Shown here: positions 1 through 8,078 of the stretch, one piece after another
Layout of the letters: every line of letters begins with the position of its first letter
Position numbering within the stretch: the first letter of the stretch is position 1
Origin: Candidatus Bipolaricaulota bacterium
GTDB lineage: Bacteria > Bipolaricaulota > Bipolaricaulia > Bipolaricaulales > Bipolaricaulaceae
Direction of reading: 5' to 3'
Length of the DNA: 64,000 nucleotides
NCBI GenBank assembly: GCA_014360985.1
Contig: JACIWK010000008.1
Coordinates: 1 to 64,000 of the forward strand
Made by a program: the position numbers and the translations under genes
The notes under the pieces: model-generated
The model's database searches: none
Told to the model about the DNA's origin: nothing
The model's input: only the letters and a program-made list of their open reading frames with translations

Positions 1-306
1 CCCCTGCCGCAGCCGGTACAGATGCGCCACCGAGATCCTGCTCAGGCGCGCGAACCCGCCCCGGCCGAACACGGTGTACTCCCGGCGGCTGACCTGGGCC
101 GGGGAGTAGCCGGTCATCTTCCCCACGTACCGTCTCACCACCCCCTTGTCTGCCCTGGGCAGCGAGGAGTACCCGTACTTCCGCAGGGTCGTCTCGATCC
201 AGGCGTAGGTTTCTGCCCTCGCCTCTCCCCGGAAGCTCAGCGTTCCGCTCGACCCGAGAAACGCCGCCATCTCCTCGATCGTCATCACCCGCGAGTCGCT
301 CACCAT
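1..306 (-). pseudogene. Transposase/integrase-like gene, internally deleted and cut by the window edge
   Basis: Reading from ATG at 306 (alternative ATG at 315, after AGGAGG at 318-323), 102 codons are open to the window edge. The first ~70 residues resemble the N-terminus of a DDE transposase/integrase family whose members contain a motif like RYVGKMTGYSPAQVSR. The next residues (EYTVFGRGGFARLSRISV, then AHLYRLR) match a segment that normally lies some 40-50 residues further on in the same family, so an in-frame internal deletion is likely. Family assignment is from memory of the motif pattern. Its true end lies outside the window. Confidence 0.5.
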
Positions 307-474
307 GACCGTCATCGCCTCCTAGACTGCGACTCACGTGTGCCTGGATCCCACGCCTGTGCTCACCTCGCGTGAGAACCTCGGACACTCTTCATGCTCA
401 TCTTGTGTGAGACAACTCTCCGCCCTCACCGCGATACCACGGTGCTGTATCATCGGTCCCGCGAGGAGGTGGCG

Positions 475-2631
475 ATGCGCAAGGTGCTGATGGTGGCGAT
501 TGCGATGGCGGTGGGCGCGGTGGCGCTCGGGCAGATCGAGGAGTACCGCGATCTGGCCTACGGGAACAAGCCGTTCAACCTCGGCGACTCGGGTCTTGTG
601 ATGCGGGCTCTCCTGCGGGACAACGACGCCGGGAACCGCGATCCCGTGTACTTCACACGGCTGTTGCTCGAGAACCTGGGTACAGCCACGGCAGTGGAGA
701 TCGAGTGGGTCGAGCTCCGAATCGAGATTGAAGGCCAGACCCGTGTTCTGGCTCGATCCACGGGGTTCCCGATCTCGGAGGTTCTCCTGTCGCGTCCTGC
801 CGAGGAGCGCATGCTTCCCGATGACGGCGAGGCGTGGCTCACGGTGTGGATCAAGGTGACGGAACGGATCGTCCACGGACACACCGTTCAGCCAAGACTT
901 CGACTGTGGTGGTCCGAGGGCAGCGAAGGCGGGACGATCGAGATCACCGACGGTGTTCCGGAGGAGTTCGTCGTCACCGGGAGCTTCCTCGCCCAAGGTC
1001 TCCCTGGCCCCGAGGGAGGGGTCCTCAACCCCGGCGACGTGTTCCTCGTCGCCGAGGCGGAGGTGTGGGACACCCCCGACGTCAACAACCTTCAGCTGTA
1101 CGTTGTCGCGGTGCGCGTGGATGGCCCTCGGGAGCTCATGTGGACGGTCGACATCAACAATGGGGTGACCCGGCTCGAGGTTCCTGCGGGAATGGACGTT
1201 CAGCTTCCCGAACCGGCGTTCGTGGCGTACGACAGCTTCGACGAGATCCGGCCTGGACCGATCCGGTTGTTCGTCACCGTGCCGACGACGTTCCTCCCCA
1301 AGGAGCCGGTGACGGTCGCCCCCACATGGCGGGTGACGGTCCGGGAGGGCGAGCGGGGTACGCAGCAGGAGACGTTCATGTTCTCCGATCCGCTGCCGGA
1401 CACGGTGGTCGCAGCGGGTCTGGAATCCCTCGTGGCGAACGTTCCCGACGGGGGACGGGTGTTCACCGTCGTTCCCTCGACGCTCTCCTACTCGACCCTC
1501 ATCCTCACCGACGCCGACCGGAATGACACGCCGGTTCGCCTCGACCAGCTTGAGCTTGTGGCCAAGGGCACCGTGTCTTCCCAGATCACCGAGGTTGAGC
1601 TCGGCGATACGCGGGGCAACTTCCTTGGGTTCGCCACGGGCCTGTTCCCCCTCCCCCTGGTCGGTGCTGACGGAAAGCCGATCCTCCTCGCGGACGACGG
1701 TTCGTTGTCCCTCACCACGACCCTCTCCCTGGGCGGGAGGATGCCGCTTGGGGGGAGCCTCCTCCTCGCCCACCGGGTGAAGGTGGAGGAGGCGCTGCCG
1801 TTCGACTGGCTGTACCGGCCGACCGCGCTCACGAAGTTCTCAGGCGTGCAGGAGGTCGTCCCCGCGAAGGCCGTCTTCTTCGGTCAACCGAAGATCCAGC
1901 TCCGGGCCACGGGCTCCACGATCGAGATCACGACCGACGGGGAGACCGTGGGGACGTTCCAGGGTGTGCTCAAGTACACGCCGACGGCCCCCGTTACCCT
2001 GGAGGAGGTGGAGCTCCAGCTCATCGCGGAGGCACCGTACCGGATCGTGGAGGAGACGCTGGATCGCGAGAAAGGCGAGCTTACGTTCAAGGTCCAGGCG
2101 TCGCGGACCCAGGCCCGGCCGGGGAAGCTCGTCACGGTCCGGGTCGTCGGGGGCCGGGTCCAGGACCCGAAGGTCGAGGTTGGGGTGGAGCTCAAGGGAG
2201 TGAAGCTCATCGACTGGGCGGGGATCGAGCTCCCGTTCGCGTTGAGTCCGGGTAGGGTAACGATCGTCCTCACCGCGGTGACCCTCGACCTGGAGCGAGT
2301 CGAGAACCAGCTTCGCCTGACCGCGGACCAGGCGGTGATCGGCACCCTCAGCGGCACGTTCACCTACGAGGCTGGGCAAGACGTGACGTTCCTCGACCTC
2401 AGTTGCCCCGAGCCGTATCGGGTCTCGGTGTTCGATCCCCAGGACGGAGCGGCATCGTTCCAGATCGTCCTCCTGCCGGGGACCGCGCCTGTCGCGGGGG
2501 AGATCCTGTCCACGACGTTCGCGGCGGCTTCGGACGTGGCGGTGACGTTGGTAATCGCCGAGCTCCGCGATCAAGAGGGGAAACCGTATCCGTTCTTCCT
2601 GCCGGTGGACACGGTGGAGGTAGGTCCTTAG
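475..2631 (+). CDS. Large exported protein of unknown function
   Basis: 718 residues from ATG 475, which follows GAGGAGG with good spacing; the frame stays open upstream to 394 without a better start. The N-terminus (MRKVLMVAIAMAVGAVALG) is a classical signal peptide. The rest is beta-rich, with many short Val/Leu/Thr strands and repeated stretches of the form VEVGVELKGVKLIDW, suggesting stacked Ig-like or similar beta domains. No catalytic motif was recognised. It is probably secreted or surface-attached. The stop codon lies only 17 nt before tRNA-Glu. Function unknown. Confidence 0.8.
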   Translation: MRKVLMVAIAMAVGAVALGQIEEYRDLAYGNKPFNLGDSGLVMRALLRDNDAGNRDPVYFTRLLLENLGTATAVEIEWVELRIEIEGQTRVLARSTGFPISEVLLSRPAEERMLPDDGEAWLTVWIKVTERIVHGHTVQPRLRLWWSEGSEGGTIEITDGVPEEFVVTGSFLAQGLPGPEGGVLNPGDVFLVAEAEVWDTPDVNNLQLYVVAVRVDGPRELMWTVDINNGVTRLEVPAGMDVQLPEPAFVAYDSFDEIRPGPIRLFVTVPTTFLPKEPVTVAPTWRVTVREGERGTQQETFMFSDPLPDTVVAAGLESLVANVPDGGRVFTVVPSTLSYSTLILTDADRNDTPVRLDQLELVAKGTVSSQITEVELGDTRGNFLGFATGLFPLPLVGADGKPILLADDGSLSLTTTLSLGGRMPLGGSLLLAHRVKVEEALPFDWLYRPTALTKFSGVQEVVPAKAVFFGQPKIQLRATGSTIEITTDGETVGTFQGVLKYTPTAPVTLEEVELQLIAEAPYRIVEETLDREKGELTFKVQASRTQARPGKLVTVRVVGGRVQDPKVEVGVELKGVKLIDWAGIELPFALSPGRVTIVLTAVTLDLERVENQLRLTADQAVIGTLSGTFTYEAGQDVTFLDLSCPEPYRVSVFDPQDGAASFQIVLLPGTAPVAGEILSTTFAAASDVAVTLVIAELRDQEGKPYPFFLPVDTVEVGP

Positions 2632-2635
2632 GGGG

Positions 2636-2641
2636 TATAAT
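2636..2641 (+). promoter_or_regulatory. -10 box (TATAAT) of tRNA-Glu
   Basis: A perfect TATAAT starts 5 nt after the stop codon of the upstream gene and ends 7 nt before the mature 5' end of the tRNA at 2649. Transcription would begin at or within one base of the mature tRNA, leaving almost no 5' leader for RNase P. No convincing -35 was found. Confidence 0.6.
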
Positions 2642-2648
2642 CCTCGTG

Positions 2649-2721
2649 GGTCCCATCGTCTAGGGGTCGAGGATACCGGGCTCTCATCCCGGAGACAGGG
2701 GTTCGAATCCCCTTGGGACCA
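2649..2721 (+). tRNA. tRNA-Glu (anticodon CTC)
   Basis: A cloverleaf folds from the sequence: acceptor GGTCCCA/TGGGACC, anticodon stem CCGGG/CCCGG with loop CTCTCAT giving anticodon CTC, and T arm AGGGG-TTCGAAT-CCCCT. The discriminator is A2721. The following bases are CCG rather than CCA, so the terminal CCA is not fully encoded. Confidence 0.95.
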
Positions 2722-2761
2722 CCGTTGGCCGCCGCTCGGCGAGGGCCGTGTTCTTGGAAGG

Positions 2762-3460
2762 TTAGGCGATGAGGGAGCCGATCTCCCCCCGCAGGGCGCA
2801 GAGGAGGGATCCCTCCCGGTCAGCGCGGTAGACGACGATCGGCAGTTCGTGGTCGGCCGCGATCGCTACCGCCGCCCCGTCCATGGCCCGCAGTCCCCGC
2901 GTCAGGTACTCGCGGTGGGTCAACCTGGGGAGGGGCTGTGTCGTGGGGTCCGTCTGGGGGTCGGTTGCGTAGATCCCATCAACTTTGGAGCCCTTGAGGA
3001 CCACCTCGGCCCCCACGGTGAGGGCGCGGATCACGGCCGCCGTGTCCGTGGTCACGAACGGGTTTCCGGTCCCAGCCGCGAACAGGACGATCTGCCCCTC
3101 CTCCAGGGCGGCCCGGGCTCGCCACGGGTCCACCGCCTCCGCCACCCCTGGACAGGGGAGGGCGGACATGAGAAGGGATGGGATTCCTGCCTCCGCCAGG
3201 GCCTCACGGAGGGCGACACCGTTGATGAGGGTCCCCAGGATCCCGATCGTGTGCCCAGCGGTGGGCGGAAGGTGGGGGAGGGCCGAGCCGCGGGCGACGT
3301 TCCCCCCCCCGATGACGAGGGCGATCCTCGCTCCCGCATCGCGGGCCGTGCCGACCTCGCGTGCGTAGAAGCGCAGGCCCCCTGCATCGAGGGCCCCCCC
3401 CCGGCCGCCGATGAGCTCGCCGGACAGCTTCACCAGCGCCCGCCGCCAGCGCAATTTCAC
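2762..3460 (-). CDS. pyrH: UMP kinase
   Basis: 232 residues. Converts UMP to UDP with ATP, the bacterial hexameric amino-acid-kinase-fold enzyme of pyrimidine synthesis. Visible marks: N-terminal KLSGELIGG phosphate loop, IALVIGGGN, and a C-terminal KGSKVDGIYATDP segment typical of PyrH. It starts at GTG 3460, whose GTGA overlaps the tsf stop codon, so it is translationally coupled. It is the third gene of rpsB-tsf-pyrH, an order conserved in many bacteria. Confidence 0.95.
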   Translation of the reverse strand: MKLRWRRALVKLSGELIGGRGGALDAGGLRFYAREVGTARDAGARIALVIGGGNVARGSALPHLPPTAGHTIGILGTLINGVALREALAEAGIPSLLMSALPCPGVAEAVDPWRARAALEEGQIVLFAAGTGNPFVTTDTAAVIRALTVGAEVVLKGSKVDGIYATDPQTDPTTQPLPRLTHREYLTRGLRAMDGAAVAIAADHELPIVVYRADREGSLLCALRGEIGSLIA

Positions 3461-4053
3461 CCCGCGCCCACCTCGAACCGCGCGAACCGGCGGATGACCA
3501 CCGGCTCTCCGAGTTTCGCCCCCAGGTCGGCGAGGAGGTCCTCCACCTTCAGCGTTGGGTCTCGCACGTAGGGCTGCTTCACGAGGCAGTTCTCCTCGTA
3601 GAACTTCTGGAGCCGGCCTTCGACGATCTTGTCCACGATGTGGGGAGGTTTCCCCTCCTTCTCCGCCTTCGCCCGCTGGATCTCCCGCTCCTCGGCCACC
3701 GCCTCGGGGGGGATGTCCTCCGGTCTCACCCAGCGGGGCTTGGCCGCGGCGATCTGCATCGCCAAGTTGCGGATGAACTCCCGGAACGCCTCAGAATTGG
3801 CGGCGAAATCGGTGGAGGTGTTCACCTCGAGGAGGACCCCAACCTTCCCCGAGTGATGAACGTAGGCCTCGACCCGGCCCTCGTTCGCATCGCGGGATTG
3901 GCTCGCCAGGAACTCCTTCCCCTCCATGCGCAGGATCAGCTTCGCCTTCTCCAGGTCTCCCCCGGCCTTGGCAAGGGCTACCTTGCAGTCCAGGATCCCG
4001 ATTCCCGTATCCTCGCGCAGGCGTTTGATCAGTTCCAAACTCACGTCGGCCAT
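3457..4053 (-). CDS. tsf: Translation elongation factor Ts
   Basis: 198 residues, the short EF-Ts form known from Thermus and related lineages. It catalyses GDP/GTP exchange on EF-Tu. The N-terminal UBA-like domain is clear (LIKRLREDTGIGILDCKVAL), followed by the core around VLLEVNTSTDFAANSEAF, where the usual TDFV sequence is TDFA. The start ATG 4053 overlaps the rpsB stop (TGATG), so an upstream in-frame extension into rpsB is rejected. It ends in a 4-nt overlap with pyrH. Confidence 0.95.
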   Translation of the reverse strand: MADVSLELIKRLREDTGIGILDCKVALAKAGGDLEKAKLILRMEGKEFLASQSRDANEGRVEAYVHHSGKVGVLLEVNTSTDFAANSEAFREFIRNLAMQIAAAKPRWVRPEDIPPEAVAEEREIQRAKAEKEGKPPHIVDKIVEGRLQKFYEENCLVKQPYVRDPTLKVEDLLADLGAKLGEPVVIRRFARFEVGAG

Positions 4054-4871
4054 CAGTCCTTCCCTTCCTCGCCAGCGAGCTCCTCCCACATCTCCATGAG
4101 GTGAGCCTCCGTGTCCACGCTCAGCAGCTCAGGTCGGGGCATCACCTCCGGTTCACCCGGCTCCGTGGCCGGGGCCTCCGTGGTCTGGAGCCCCTCCCGG
4201 CCCTCGATCACCGCGTCGGCAATGCGGGCGGTGATGAGCCGCGTCGACTTGATCGCGTCGTCGTTGCCCGGGATCGGGTAGTCCACCTGGTCGGGATCGG
4301 AATCCGTATCGCAGATCGCGACGATGGGGATCCCAAGAAGGTTCGCTTCCCGTACGGCGTGGACCTCGACCGTGGGATCGATCAGGTACACCACCCCCGG
4401 CAGCCGGTCCAGGTTCCGCAGGCCATCCAGGTTCCGGCGAAGGTAGTTGAGCTCCTTCTCCAGCTTGATCCGCTCCTTCAGGGGAAGGCGCTCGTACTTC
4501 CCCTCGGCGAAATTGCGCTCCAGCTCGAGCATGTGGAGGATGCGGCGGCGGATGACCTCGAAGTTGGTGAGGCACCCCCCGATCCAGCGCTGGTTCGTGT
4601 AGGGGCTTCCGCACCGCTTGGCCTCCTCCTCGATCGTGGGCTGGACCTGTCGCTTCGTCCCCACGAACAGGACGGGCTTGCCCTGCGCGGATTGGCTCCG
4701 CACGAATTCGTAGGCGCGCTCGAACAGATCGAGGGTCTGCCCGAGGTCGATGATGTGAATGCCCTTCCGTTCGGTATAGATGTAGCGAGCCATCTTGGGG
4801 TTCCACTTGCGGGTGCGATGTCCAAAGTGGACCCCCGCTTCCAGGAGATCCTTCATCGAGAGCAACGCCAA
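4053..4871 (-). CDS. rpsB: 30S ribosomal protein S2
   Basis: 272 residues. Marks of S2: SMKDLLEAGVHFGHRTRKWN near the N-terminus, VLFVGTKRQVQPTIEEEAKR, and a C-terminal acidic tail. The start is taken as TTG 4871, giving the usual S2 beginning (M)ALLSMKDLL; an AAGGAGGAGG ribosome binding site lies just upstream. ATG 4856 would remove conserved residues. First gene of the rpsB-tsf-pyrH operon. Confidence 0.93.
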   Translation of the reverse strand: MALLSMKDLLEAGVHFGHRTRKWNPKMARYIYTERKGIHIIDLGQTLDLFERAYEFVRSQSAQGKPVLFVGTKRQVQPTIEEEAKRCGSPYTNQRWIGGCLTNFEVIRRRILHMLELERNFAEGKYERLPLKERIKLEKELNYLRRNLDGLRNLDRLPGVVYLIDPTVEVHAVREANLLGIPIVAICDTDSDPDQVDYPIPGNDDAIKSTRLITARIADAVIEGREGLQTTEAPATEPGEPEVMPRPELLSVDTEAHLMEMWEELAGEEGKD

Positions 4872-4915
4872 ACTACCTCCTCCTTTTGCCACTTGGGGCC
4901 GCGGGTTTGGGGCCA

Positions 4916-4944
4916 AGTATAGCCTCCCAATTCGTAGGGGGCAA
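4916..4944 (-). promoter_or_regulatory. Promoter of rpsB-tsf-pyrH
   Basis: On the minus strand TTGCCC (4939-4944), 17 nt, TATACT (4916-4921). The predicted start near 4909 gives a ~38-nt leader carrying AAGGAGG, unlike the leaderless genes elsewhere in the window. Confidence 0.65.
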
Positions 4945-4958
4945 CGCGCGGCGCGGCC

Positions 4959-4988
4959 TTGGGCCAGCCCGCGCCGGGGGAGTAAGAT
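4959..4988 (+). promoter_or_regulatory. Promoter of dnaB, leaderless type
   Basis: TTGGGC (4959-4964), 18 nt, TAAGAT (4983-4988), then exactly 6 nt to GTG 4995. No ribosome binding site. The mRNA should begin at or beside the start codon. Confidence 0.6.
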
Positions 4989-4994
4989 CGTGCC

Positions 4995-6362
4995 GTGGCC
5001 GGAGAAGAGGGGGTCCTCCACGTCCCGCGCAACCAGGAAGCGGAGCAGCTCGTCCTGGGAGCGGCGCTGCTCGACCCGGAAGAGGTCGTCCCCACGGTTG
5101 TGGACCGCCTCAAGCCGGAGCACTTCTACTTCCGTGCCCATCAGCTTATCTACGGGGTGATCCTCGAGCTGTTCGAGCGGGGGGAGCACGCCGATGCGGT
5201 GGCGGTGGCGAACCGGCTGGAGGAGAAGGGGCAGCTGGCCAAGGTGGGGGGCCGGAGCTACCTCGCTGAGCTGATGGGCCAGGTTACCACCGTGGCCGCG
5301 GTGGACCACTACGCAGCGATCGTCGAGGAGAAAGCGCTGCGGAGGTGGCTCATCGAGGCGGGGGGCAAGGTAGCGGAACTCGCCCATCAGGAGGACCTCC
5401 CGCTCGAGGGGGTGATGGACCGGGCGGAGGAGGCGGTGTTCGCCATCGCCGAGCGGAGGTCGGCGCCCAGCTTCCACCTCGTGCGCGACTTCCTGGAAGG
5501 GCATCTCGAGATGCTGATGGAGGTCCACAAGGATCCCCACCGCCGCCCGGTGGCGGCCCTGTCCACCGGGTTCGAGGAGTTCGATGCCCTCACGTCGGGG
5601 CTCCGCCGGTCGGACCTCATCGTGCTTGCCGGCCGTCCGGGCACGGGCAAGACCTCGCTCGCGCTGGGGATCGTCCGCCATGCCGCGGTCATGGAGAAGA
5701 AGAAGGTCGGCCTGTTCTCGCTCGAGATGACCAAGGAGCAAGTCCTGGAACGCCTCCTCTGCGCCGAGGCCCAGGTCGACCTCCAGCGGCTGCGCGATGG
5801 GTACCTCCCCGCTGCGAAGTGGGGCCTCATCGCTGAGGCGGCAGGACGCCTCCACGACGCGGTGATCCTCGTGGACGATGCGTCCACCGCATCGGTCCTC
5901 TCCATCAAGGCCAAGGCGCGGCAGATGATGAAGCGGCACGGGGGGCTGGACCTCGTGGTGGTGGACTACCTCCAGCTCGTGGAAGCGGGGATCAAGAGCG
6001 ATGTTCGCGAGCAGCAAATCGCCTACATCTCCCGGGCCCTGAAGGCGCTGGCCCGCGAGCTCGAGGTGCCGGTGATCGCCTGCTCCCAGCTCAATCGGGC
6101 CGTGGAGCGGCGGGAGTCCAAGCGTCCCCAGCTCTCTGACCTCCGCGAATCGGGGGCGATCGAGCAGGATGCCGACGTCGTCGTGTTCATCTACCGCCCG
6201 GACTACTACGACGATCCCGACCAGACGGGGCCGGTGGCGGACACCGAGGTCATCATCGCCAAGCAGCGGAACGGACCTCTTGGCAAGTTCCGGCTCATGT
6301 TCCACAAGAGCTCGGCCACCTTCTACTCCCCGGCCAAACAGGGTGAGGTCGTGCCGTTCTAG
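4995..6362 (+). CDS. dnaB: Replicative DNA helicase DnaB
   Basis: 455 residues, normal family length. The N-terminal DnaB domain starts with VPRNQEAEQLVLGAALLD. The RecA-like C-terminal ATPase domain has Walker A GRPGTGKTS near residue 213, Walker B VVVDYLQLV, and the late motif SQLNRAVERR. It unwinds DNA ahead of the replisome as a hexamer. No intein is visible. Start GTG 4995 fits the -10 box 6 nt upstream. gcvH follows after 19 nt and may be co-transcribed. Confidence 0.95.
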   Translation: MAGEEGVLHVPRNQEAEQLVLGAALLDPEEVVPTVVDRLKPEHFYFRAHQLIYGVILELFERGEHADAVAVANRLEEKGQLAKVGGRSYLAELMGQVTTVAAVDHYAAIVEEKALRRWLIEAGGKVAELAHQEDLPLEGVMDRAEEAVFAIAERRSAPSFHLVRDFLEGHLEMLMEVHKDPHRRPVAALSTGFEEFDALTSGLRRSDLIVLAGRPGTGKTSLALGIVRHAAVMEKKKVGLFSLEMTKEQVLERLLCAEAQVDLQRLRDGYLPAAKWGLIAEAAGRLHDAVILVDDASTASVLSIKAKARQMMKRHGGLDLVVVDYLQLVEAGIKSDVREQQIAYISRALKALARELEVPVIACSQLNRAVERRESKRPQLSDLRESGAIEQDADVVVFIYRPDYYDDPDQTGPVADTEVIIAKQRNGPLGKFRLMFHKSSATFYSPAKQGEVVPF

Positions 6363-6381
6363 CGTTCGACAAGGAGGAACG

Positions 6382-6765
6382 TTGATTCCCAGAGAGCTTA
6401 GGTACACGGAGGATCACGAGTGGGTCCGCCTGGAAGGGGACGAGGCGCGGGTGGGGATCACCCATCACGCTCAGCAACAGCTGGGGGACATCGTGTTCGT
6501 GGAGCTCCCCCCGCGAGGGAAGAAGGTCCAGCGCGGAGAGCGACTGGCGACCGTGGAGTCGGTGAAGGCAGTGGGGGAGGTGTTCGCCCCCTTGAGCGGG
6601 GAGGTGGTGGCGACGAATGACGCCCTTGTGGGGTCCCCCGACCTCGTGAACAAAGATCCCTACGGGCAAGGGTGGCTGTGCACGTTGAGGGTGACTGCAC
6701 CTGGGGAGGCGGATGCCCTCCTCGATGCGGCTGGCTACGAGGCATTCGTGCAGAGGAGCGGATGA
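6382..6765 (+). CDS. gcvH: Glycine cleavage system H protein
   Basis: 127 residues. Carries the aminomethyl group on lipoate between P, T and L proteins. The lipoylation segment ATVESVKAVGEVFAPLSGEV is intact, with the modified Lys in VESVKA. The start is TTG 6382, preceded by AAGGAGG at 6371-6377; the beginning MIPRELRYTEDHEWV fits the family. It overlaps gcvPA by 4 nt (ATGA). No glycine riboswitch is seen in the 19-nt gap after dnaB. Confidence 0.93.
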   Translation: MIPRELRYTEDHEWVRLEGDEARVGITHHAQQQLGDIVFVELPPRGKKVQRGERLATVESVKAVGEVFAPLSGEVVATNDALVGSPDLVNKDPYGQGWLCTLRVTAPGEADALLDAAGYEAFVQRSG

Positions 6766-8078
6766 ACCCCTACCTTCCCCACACCGCGGAGGACGTCCGC
6801 GCGATGCTCGATGCGATGGGCATCCCCGACGTAGAGGCTCTGTTCAGCGACATCCCTGCCGCGGTGCGGGAGCGATACCGGCCCGTGGGCCTCCCCCCCC
6901 GGGATGAGCTCGCGGTGCAGCGCCGTCTGATCGGCCTCGCCGAAGATTCCACCGGCCGGAGGCTGATCCCGTTCCTCGGGGGTGGGCTGTACGACCACTA
7001 CATCCCACCCGTGGTGGGCCACGTCCTCTCCCGCTCCGAGCTCTCCACTGCCTATACCCCCTACCAGGCCGAGCTCTCCCAGGGAACCCTGACCTGGATG
7101 TTCGAGTACCAGACGATGATCTGCGAGCTCACCGGGATGGAGGTGGCCAACGCCTCGATGTACGACGGGGCGACCGCGCTCGCGGAGGCGGTGCTGATGG
7201 CCCACCGCACGACGGGAGGGAAGGTGGTGCTCGTCCCGCGCTCGCTCCTTCCCCACCTCCGCGCGGTCCTCGCCACCTACGCCTGGGGGGCAGGGCTCTC
7301 CCTCCACGAGGTCCCTTACGGTGAGGACGGCCGGCTCGCCCTCGGCCGGGTCCCGGACGGGACGTGCGCCCTCGTCGTCTCGCAACCGAACGGGTTCGGG
7401 ATCCTCGAGGACCTCACGGGGCTGAAGGATTGTCTGGGCAGGGCGTTCTTGATCGCGTACGCGAATCCAATCCCCCTGGCGGTGGTCGAGCCCCCGGGTT
7501 CGTTCGGGGCGGACGTGGTCGTGGGGGAGGGGCAGCCGCTGGGGAACCCCGTGTCGTTCGGCGGGCCGCTCCTCGGCTTCCTCGCCACGCGGATGGCGTA
7601 CCTGCGGCGGATGCCGGGTCGTGTCTCGGGCCGGACCCAGGATCGGGAGGGGAAGGCTGGGTACGTGATGACGTTCCAGACGAGGGAGCAGCACATCCGG
7701 CGCGAAGGGGCGACGTCGAATATCTGCACCAACTCCGCCCTGTGCGCCCTCGCCGCCACGGTGTACCTCGCCGCCCTCGGGCCCGCGGGGCTGCGGCGGG
7801 TGGCGCTCCTCGCCTACGAGCGGGCCCACGCTCTCGCGGACCGGATCGCTGCCCTTCCGGGATATGGGATGGAGTTCTCGGGGCCGTTCTTCCACGAGTT
7901 CGCTGTGCGGTGCGTCGACCCCCACGGCGCGGTGGCCAAGTTGCGCCGGGCGGGGATCGCCGTCCTGCCCCCGAGCTTCCTCCATCCGCTGGGGATCGAA
8001 GACGGGCTGCTCGTGGCGGTGACCGAGAAGCGGACCGAAGAGGAACTGGACCGGTTCGTCGCCGCACTGGAGGGGTGA
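6762..8078 (+). CDS. gcvPA: Glycine dehydrogenase (decarboxylating) subunit 1
   Basis: 438 residues, alpha subunit of the split P protein. Together with GcvPB it decarboxylates glycine by PLP chemistry and passes the aminomethyl group to GcvH. Family marks: PYLPHTAEDVRAMLDAMG at the start, FLGGGLYDHYIPPVV, and TREQHIRREGATSNICTNSA. The start ATG 6762 overlaps the gcvH stop; gcvPB begins one base into its own stop codon. Confidence 0.94.
   Translation: MNPYLPHTAEDVRAMLDAMGIPDVEALFSDIPAAVRERYRPVGLPPRDELAVQRRLIGLAEDSTGRRLIPFLGGGLYDHYIPPVVGHVLSRSELSTAYTPYQAELSQGTLTWMFEYQTMICELTGMEVANASMYDGATALAEAVLMAHRTTGGKVVLVPRSLLPHLRAVLATYAWGAGLSLHEVPYGEDGRLALGRVPDGTCALVVSQPNGFGILEDLTGLKDCLGRAFLIAYANPIPLAVVEPPGSFGADVVVGEGQPLGNPVSFGGPLLGFLATRMAYLRRMPGRVSGRTQDREGKAGYVMTFQTREQHIRREGATSNICTNSALCALAATVYLAALGPAGLRRVALLAYERAHALADRIAALPGYGMEFSGPFFHEFAVRCVDPHGAVAKLRRAGIAVLPPSFLHPLGIEDGLLVAVTEKRTEEELDRFVAALEG

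Noticed and set aside
334-1773. 479-residue open frame antisense to the first exported protein
   Set aside because: Rich in Arg/Glu/His/Pro without any domain pattern; typical antisense shadow in GC-rich DNA. The plus-strand gene has a signal peptide and a ribosome binding site.
6363-6381. Glycine riboswitch upstream of gcvH
   Set aside because: Only 19 nt separate dnaB and gcvH, far too short for the aptamer.
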